NCBI GenBank assembly: GCA_037039685.1
Contig: JAWNGF010000001.1
Span: 7,068,001 to 7,132,000 of the forward strand
Reading direction: 5' to 3'
DNA length: 64,000 nt
Origin: Ceratobasidium sp. AG-K
Taxonomy: Eukaryota; Basidiomycota; Agaricomycetes; Cantharellales; Ceratobasidiaceae
In this document: piece by piece, positions 58,154 to 64,000 of the stretch
How the letters are laid out: each line of letters opens with the position of its first letter
How positions within the stretch are numbered: the stretch's first letter is position 1
Notes under the pieces: generated by a model
Told to the model about the DNA's origin: nothing
Database searches by the model: none
Seen by the model: the letters and a program-made list of their open reading frames with translations, nothing else
Program-made: the position numbers and the translations under genes

Positions 58154-59913
58154 ATGTCTCGATTAGCTAGTGCAAAATTGTTGGATCTACTTCCGAGAGC
58201 CTCTTTGACCTCAGCCCCCACCATCGGGCGGAGATACGCACCACCGTCTCTCCGTCGATGTCGAAAATATCTAGTCTGTATGCTGCCTATCATTGCAATC
58301 GCGACAACAGCCTATCGGGGGTACAAGCATCCCAAAGAAAGCCCTACAATCAATCGCACCCGCCCAGCTTTTATCAAGCCTCCATTTATTGATCGCTCGA
58401 GGATGGAGAGGCTGGGAATGTATGACGAGCCCGAGCTGCTGGACTTTGAGTGGATGGGGCCAAACACTTTCCAGTCCTTAAAGTCGCCTCCGAGTCATGG
58501 TGATGTGCTACTCGTGACTCGGTTACCAGACTCCCAGCAGGCGAAGCATAATAACAAGTTTGCTTCGAATAGCGTAGTTGACCAAAAGCTTTGTAGCTTT
58601 CGAGATCATCCTTGTCGGGTACTTATAGTACGTTAATTGAGGTGTCGTTTCAAAGCACCAATGACATTTCAAACAGGCCGGTTCAATAGGAGAACAGGAG
58701 TCCAAGGCTCAAGCCCATCTTCAGCAGAGTGAGTTGTTTCAAAACGCTACCAAATACCCATCCTCAGCCCCTGTACCTGTAAAGTTGCTATCCTCGCTCG
58801 ATCGCTGAACCTAACGTTGGTTCTCCCCAACATGCACAAGGCTCGATTTGGCGCCTGTTCTCGGAACAAATTCGAAGATTACTATAATGTAGAATCACTT
58901 AAGCAACTGGGCGTGCAAGTCGTGACGCATAATTCTTTTTTAGAATGGGCGGCGACTAGACGAACACCTCCCAAAGCGTACGTAGTCGAGATAGCCTCGG
59001 TCGGAAAAGGGCGTCTTTCGGAGGCCCCAGAACTCGAACTCGAGCCGCCATCGGCCGGACCTTCTTGGAGACGCTGTTTGTCGAAAAACTCACCTAGACT
59101 AGACTTTTTGAAGAAGAAACTTCACTTGGCTCAGAACAGCACGCGGCTTGCGGATCTCAGGGCCTTTGGAGAGCAAATCGTCAGGACATTGAATTCTAGC
59201 TCAGCATGGGATCGACCTCAAGTGTATGCGCTTGAATGGAATCTGCGCCACCAAATTTTCGAAGGGATTGCTTCTCGTTATCTATCTTACTCCAAGTCTA
59301 TCGTCAACTATGCAACGTCGCTCTTGGACGCTTCTGGTCCTACACTAGTTGTACAGTGGCGTATGGAATCAGTTCCCCCCGAAAATATCTTTGCTTGTTC
59401 GTTGGGTCTAGTCGACTTACTCCAGTCCATCTTATCCCAAGGAGACAATGCCGACGTAAAGTCGATCTACTTTGCTACAGATTACCCTCTCGAAGGCCCA
59501 GGCGCAAAACGCTCGGGAACGTTTCGGGAGATTGGGGAACAGCATCATGCCGCCGTTGCCGAGTTTCGCAGCGCATTTCAACCCACTGGGACCACTACAG
59601 CCATACAAACTGATCTCATATCCTGGATTATCCCGCTTGTACCCCACAGCGAAGGATTACTGGAAAGCGATTCTGGCTTCTTGGGCATCGTGGACAAGCT
59701 CGTAGCGCAAAAGGCGGAGCTTTTTGTCAGCGGCTCAACCGCCGAATGCGGGAGAAACAGGTGCGGAACACCTACACTCAGTGATGCGTGGTTAACACAC
59801 CATTGACGCATTTTGTCAGTTCATTTACTAAACAAATCATCAGCGCGCGGCGGGATTCCTGGGAACATAGCCGGGTTCGAAATGAGGTCATGTTCTTTGG
59901 AAGGGCTGGTTGA
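58154..59913 (+). CDS. Type II membrane protein, O-fucosyltransferase-like (GT65/PF10250-like)
   Basis: Probably a Golgi or ER glycosyltransferase of the GDP-fucose O-fucosyltransferase fold; donor and acceptor are unknown. The start at 58154 gives a short cytosolic part and a signal-anchor helix (KYLVCMLPIIAIATTAY, residues about 37-53). The catalytic region begins CRVLIAGSIGEQESKAQAHL, then LARSLNLTLVLPNMHKARFG with AC, typical of this agaricomycete family. Later blocks are LVVQWRMESVPPENIFACSL, SIYFATDYPLEGPGAKRSGT and AELFVSGSTAECGRNSSFTK. Two introns of about 50-80 bases occur near 58629-58678 and 58731-58787, and one near 59761-59817, before the last exon (QIISARRDSWEHSRVRNEVM). Confidence 0.75.
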
Positions 59914-60125
59914 TCCGAAGCTTTGTAAAATGATCGTGAAACATGGATGAAATAAAATTCAACCAAATCGACTAATGAATGACAGCAGAGTGGGATTGTC
60001 CGAGTGTTATAAGGAAACAGCGTTTAAAATGAAAAATAACCCAAGCCTATGTCCAAAAGGAATCAAGTACTAGTAAACAATATTAACCCTCAGTCCATAC
60101 GAGATTTCATCACTCAATGGCGAGT

Positions 60126-62546
60126 CTAGGTCACGAGGAACGCAGGCACAAGCAACAAGAGAGAAGCAAGAGCCATGAACGGTGCCGAAACCTTGGAAGC
60201 GGCGTTTTGGTTGCCACTTCCAGACGATCCTGCGTCGGGCGAAGATGACTCGGGCTTAGTGATTGAGCTGCTAGGAAGAGACTGGGCGGGAGTCGTAGTC
60301 TGCTTTTCGATCTTGCCGGAACCAACCATGATCTGCTGACCGACCGAGGGGACACCATTGACAGTGACGAAGATAAGGGCAGGTCCGGGGGCAAGAATGG
60401 CAGGGTTGGGCGGGAGCTGGGAAACAGAGAGCACACCAGACCCATCCGCATTGCCGGTGTACGAGGTCTCAAGCTCGACATAACGTTGGCCCATGTTCTG
60501 TCAACCGAGTTAGATATAAGCGAAGTTGTCAACGTTTTACGGGACGTATACACACCATTGCGTGTGTCGAGAAACCCGGACGAATGAGCACGACCTTGGC
60601 AGTGCTAATCATGGTCACATTGCCGAACAGATCGTCCTTGGACAGTGTCACGTTGAAATAGTTTCCTCCGTATCCAAGCTGGCTCAGAAGACCGTTGGGC
60701 TGAGGACGACGCTCCGAGTAGTAAGGAGGGTAGAAACGCTCAACACGGTATCTGGATGCAAAGTCAATGGGATAAGTCGGATTTGTATCAGCATGAGACT
60801 CACTCGGTGGGGTATGTCACTCCGCTTCCAACGTTGTAATCCGCGTTCGGGTTTGAACCGGTAACGAACACAGAGCCATCGGGAAGGATAGTGGCACTCG
60901 AGTGGTACATGCGGGCAACTGTGCTCGGGCTCAATCCATTGCTCGACCAACGCGAACCAGCAGGGGCATTGGGATCGTAGAGCAAAGGTCTGTAAATTGG
61001 CTGGTCGGCATACGATTGACCAATCGCCCAGCTAACATTTCCATAACCTGCCACACCAAGGTTGGCACTAAATGGGAAGTTAGGTTGCGGCCATAAGTAA
61101 AGGCGAACCAAGCCCGACATACCCGTTGACCATGAAAATCTGACCGTTGGGCAGTGCAATCATATTACCCATGGATCTGCATGATACATGAGCATAAGAC
61201 CAATGGATAAAATAAGACCGGCACATACCGTCCCTCGGGCAGGGTGTCATCATCGACCCACTTGGCAGACACATCCGGAGTCATTTTCACGCAAGTCGCG
61301 TCAGCAGGGTACGCTGCGATGGCCCAGGTTTGTGTCCACTGATCAGGCTGCAAGTCCGATCCTCCACAGAACCTAAGCAGGAACCTGTTAGTGCTAAAGT
61401 ATGGATACGTGGTTCAATACGTACAGCATTGTAGCCGTCCAGTTGTTAGCGGGAGTGAGCGGAAGCATGATCGAGCCACCGCTTGCCGGATAAGTTCGCA
61501 CACTACCTCCAGAATGTGTTAATCGTTGATCATCTCATAGGGAAAACCAAACTCACGCATGAGGAATATCGTCGAGGGCATACTCGGTGTTGGTCTTGTA
61601 GTCAAACACTTCGGTTCCCCAATTGGTTTGGATAAACAAGTTACCGCTCGGCAAGAGCCAAGTAAGCGGGAATAGGTTGGCGGGCAGAGTTGTCGTAAGA
61701 ATATTCAGACCAACTGGATCACCCTTAGATGGGAAAAACTCGTAGGTCGGGTTGTTCTGCCCGGCGCTGTTGACGAATCCACCCCATTGGTTGCCTCCAA
61801 TGATGATCATGCTACCATCATCCAATGTCTCCAGAGTGGGGTACCACCGCCTAGTTGACATTGGCAACTCTACCCAATCGCATTTCTTGTCTTGGCAAGG
61901 ATCGAGGAGCCGAATTCTATGGGAATAATTTAGCTGTGAATCACGAGATCTCAGCCCCGATTGGATCACTCACGCTTTCCCTCCGTCCGCATTGTAATAC
62001 GGTGCCCCCTTTCCGTCTTGAGTCGAGGCGGTGTTACCTCCCCATGTAATGGCTATAGTGCACCCGATGAGCTGAAGAAATACATAAAGGAGATGACTCG
62101 ACGCACCTTGGTTACCACCGACGTTGAGCCATGTCCCATTGCCCAAAACGGCACCGCCAGCACAGAAAGAATTGGTTACGACATCCATGGCACGGAACTC
62201 ATTAGTGTCGACGTCATACTCTGTCGCCCACGCAGGGTGAGAGGGGTTCCCGACCTGTATGCATGTATAAGCGTTAATATCCGAGCAAACGCGAACGGCG
62301 AGTAGCATATACCTTTGGCGGGTTATTCTCGGTCTTGTCGACGATGTAGACACGGTTGCCTTGGCCGAGGAACAGTTGCTGAGCAGATACACCACTATTG
62401 CCGACAATCTCGAAAGTGCCTGGAGTACCGGTTTTGGTTGGCTGCCCTGGTGCGGGGAGTACTGTAGGATCTGCAGCGACGCTTGACACAAGGGCGGACA
62501 GGGAAAGGGCAATAGCACCCCTCCTAGATCCTCTGACAGAATTCAT
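60126..62546 (-). CDS. Glyoxal oxidase-like copper radical oxidase, GPI-anchored
   Basis: A galactose-oxidase-fold copper radical oxidase that makes H2O2 from small aldehydes; extracellular and typical of wood- and plant-degrading fungi. The ATG at 62544-62546 gives a signal peptide (AIALSLSALVSSVAADPTVL). Conserved sites fit the catalytic set: Cys of the Cys-Tyr cofactor in VTNSFCAGGAVLGNG, Tyr in STRRWYPTLETLDDGSMIII, axial Tyr-His in ARMYHSSATILPDGSVFVTG, and the copper His in STHAMNMGQRYVELE. Other blocks are WLLPSGNLFIQTNWGTEVFD, SMGNMIALPNGQIFMVNGY and YRVERFYPPYYSERRPQPNG. The Ser-rich C-terminus ends with a hydrophobic tail (MALASLLLLVPAFLVT), so GPI anchoring is likely. Many introns of about 50-60 bases interrupt the gene. 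Confidence 0.9.
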
Positions 62547-63858
62547 TATGACGCAGAACTGACAATACGGATGGATGTTGTTGACGGGGTTGAATAACCT
62601 GTGCCGTAACAAAGAGAATACAAAAGAGACTGAGTGGGGAGGGCAAGAACAAGAACGAGGGCCAAGCTCTGCGAACGCGCGGTTTTAGTTGATCAAGGCT
62701 CGGGCAGTGACCAATTGCCGGCCCTAAAGATTCCTCGGCAGGTCTTCGTTCTTCCCGGCAATGCCAGACTGAGTTCTAGCGCACACAAACAATCATTTTT
62801 CAGCTCGAGACCAATTACTCTAGCGTGGATTAGTTATTTTAAGCCCAAAGTGGCTATGTGCTCTTAGTACTGAAAGGAAAGCAGGGACAAACCCAGGGAC
62901 CTGCCACAAAAACATCACCATTGTTGAAGTATCCAGCTAAATTTAGACCAAACACAATTCCAGTTATCTCTACTGATAAAACGGGTGAAACCCACACTGC
63001 ATTACCTCATTATTCAGCCGCCATGGGCGCTAATTTCTCTCATCGGACCTCGAAGGCGATAGATACATATCGCGCGTATCTTCAGATCTTGACGGGTCGA
63101 AAGAGGCTATGTGGTATCTGGCATCCGCCGCAGCGACTGTCCCTCATTGCTCATTTCAAAACGCTACCTCGACGTGATCCTGCGGCCCTGATGGAAACCC
63201 CGAAATTAAATATTTTTTGCCATCAATTATTCGTAGAGTCGTCCCATACCTCGAGCTGAGCGCCAAGCCCGGTCTGTACTTGCTTTCATATTACATACGT
63301 AGTTGATACTCGAGGCTCGGCTAATAAAGGTGTGTGCAGAGCATATGCATTTCCGGCTAAATGCTACTCATCAGCACTGCCACTACGCCAAGTTGACCTC
63401 ATCAGTGAAACCAGCGGAGCCGTTGGCCAGCCTTGCCCAAGAGAGACTTGATATGTCCCTTTCGGGCCAACCCTCTCGTTCGCCGCAAGAGCCCGGTCCA
63501 AGTTCTTGAAGCTCGTCGAAGGCTTCTTAAGCTACGCACAACCCGGTGGCGGAGATAAGTGACCATCCCTCGTCCGCCGATATGCACACCCACGCGTTCA
63601 ATTTTGCAACCGCCCATGGAGGATGCAGACCCGTGGTTGTCAAATACGACCAGCTACCCCCACTTTCATCCGCCGGCTGCTGGTTGACAGGATCTAACAC
63701 TATATCCCCGCCGAGGGGTTCTTGGCCAGGATTTCAATGGATGATCGCCTCGTGCTCGGGCGCCTTTGGGAGTGCATTCATCCACCTATTAAATACGGGG
63801 CGACGGTCACAATTTTTTGCCACCTCCCACTAGAGACTAGCCTTGCAGTTATTCAATC
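62547..63858. other. Gene-poor stretch upstream of the exonuclease gene
   Basis: 1.3 kb between divergent genes. It contains only short ORFs without motifs on both strands and no recognised element. The glyoxal oxidase promoter should be at its left and the exonuclease promoter at its right end. Confidence 0.4.
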
Positions 63859-64000
63859 ATGCTGCCAGCCATTGACTTTATCGACAACCGGGAGACGCTC
63901 TCTGCTGCATTGGACTCACTGTGTTCGCTAAACTTGACAGTACCTTCACTTTTCCTCGACTTGAATGGCATAAGATTATCTCGCAATGGCCGACTTTGCA
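63859..64000 (+). CDS. 3'-5' exonuclease domain protein, first exon (partial)
   Basis: A frame from ATG 63859 runs open to the window end: it begins MLPAIDFIDNRETLSAALDS and continues LTVPSLFLDLNGIRLSRNGR. The FLDLNGIRLSRNG block matches the first exonuclease motif (DxE-type, here Asp-Leu-Asn) of agaricomycete RNase D-like 3'-5' exonucleases, in which a DLEG-type sequence is usual; the second acidic position is Asn here, which would be unusual. The rest lies outside the window, so the activity cannot be judged. Confidence 0.6.
   Translation, partial: MLPAIDFIDNRETLSAALDSLCSLNLTVPSLFLDLNGIRLSRNGRLC

Noticed and set aside
1..64000. CRISPR arrays, operons, ribosome binding sites, prophage
   Set aside because: Intron-rich eukaryotic genes throughout; no spaced direct repeats or bacterial gene organisation were seen.

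Overview
The window is nuclear DNA of a filamentous basidiomycete. Nearly every gene is cut by introns of about 45-65 bases with GT...AG ends (two or three are GC...AG). Genes are close together on both strands. The lineage-specific genes (WW-domain membrane protein, DUF7729 GPI protein, glyoxal oxidase, O-fucosyltransferase-like protein, SKG6-type membrane protein) fit Agaricomycetes, and a Rhizoctonia/Ceratobasidiaceae-like fungus is my best guess, by recognition only. No rRNA, convincing tRNA, CRISPR, virus or intact transposon was seen.

Layout. 1-13 kb: N-myristoyltransferase (cut by the left edge), a WW/transmembrane protein, the ribosome-biogenesis protein Cms1, an ERI1-like exoribonuclease, an MIT/coiled-coil protein resembling NRBF2/Atg38, a PI-PLC X-domain protein and a GPI-anchored DUF7729 protein. 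13-21.5 kb: an Argonaute followed upstream by the splicing factor CWC22 with a long RS tail. 21.5-36 kb is gene-poor: an M50B-like membrane protease, a disordered hypothetical protein, a possible small secreted protein, a MIF-type tautomerase, a hypothetical protein and a coiled-coil protein. 37-47 kb is dense housekeeping: a single-pass membrane protein, cytosolic tryptophanyl-tRNA synthetase, MIX23, eRF1, TFIIF alpha and POP7. 47-64 kb: a CSC1/OSCA-like channel, a Crb2/Rad9/53BP1-like checkpoint mediator, an O-fucosyltransferase-like protein, a glyoxal oxidase, and the first exon of a 3'-5' exonuclease at the right edge.

Themes. Several head-to-head pairs share short promoters (NMT1/WW, CMS1/ERI1, PLC/DUF7729, MIX23/SUP45, TFG1/POP7). 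An ERI1-type nuclease lies about 6 kb from the Argonaute. The most striking technical signal is a series of single-base frame breaks, mostly beside homopolymers, in otherwise well conserved genes (eRF1, TFIIF alpha, CWC22, the CSC1-like gene, the checkpoint mediator). These look like assembly indels rather than biology, and a naive ORF call truncates all of these genes. Biological oddities worth following are GC-AG introns, a 13-nt microexon carrying a catalytic histidine, exitron-like in-frame introns, and a hexanucleotide microsatellite that encodes an SQ cluster.
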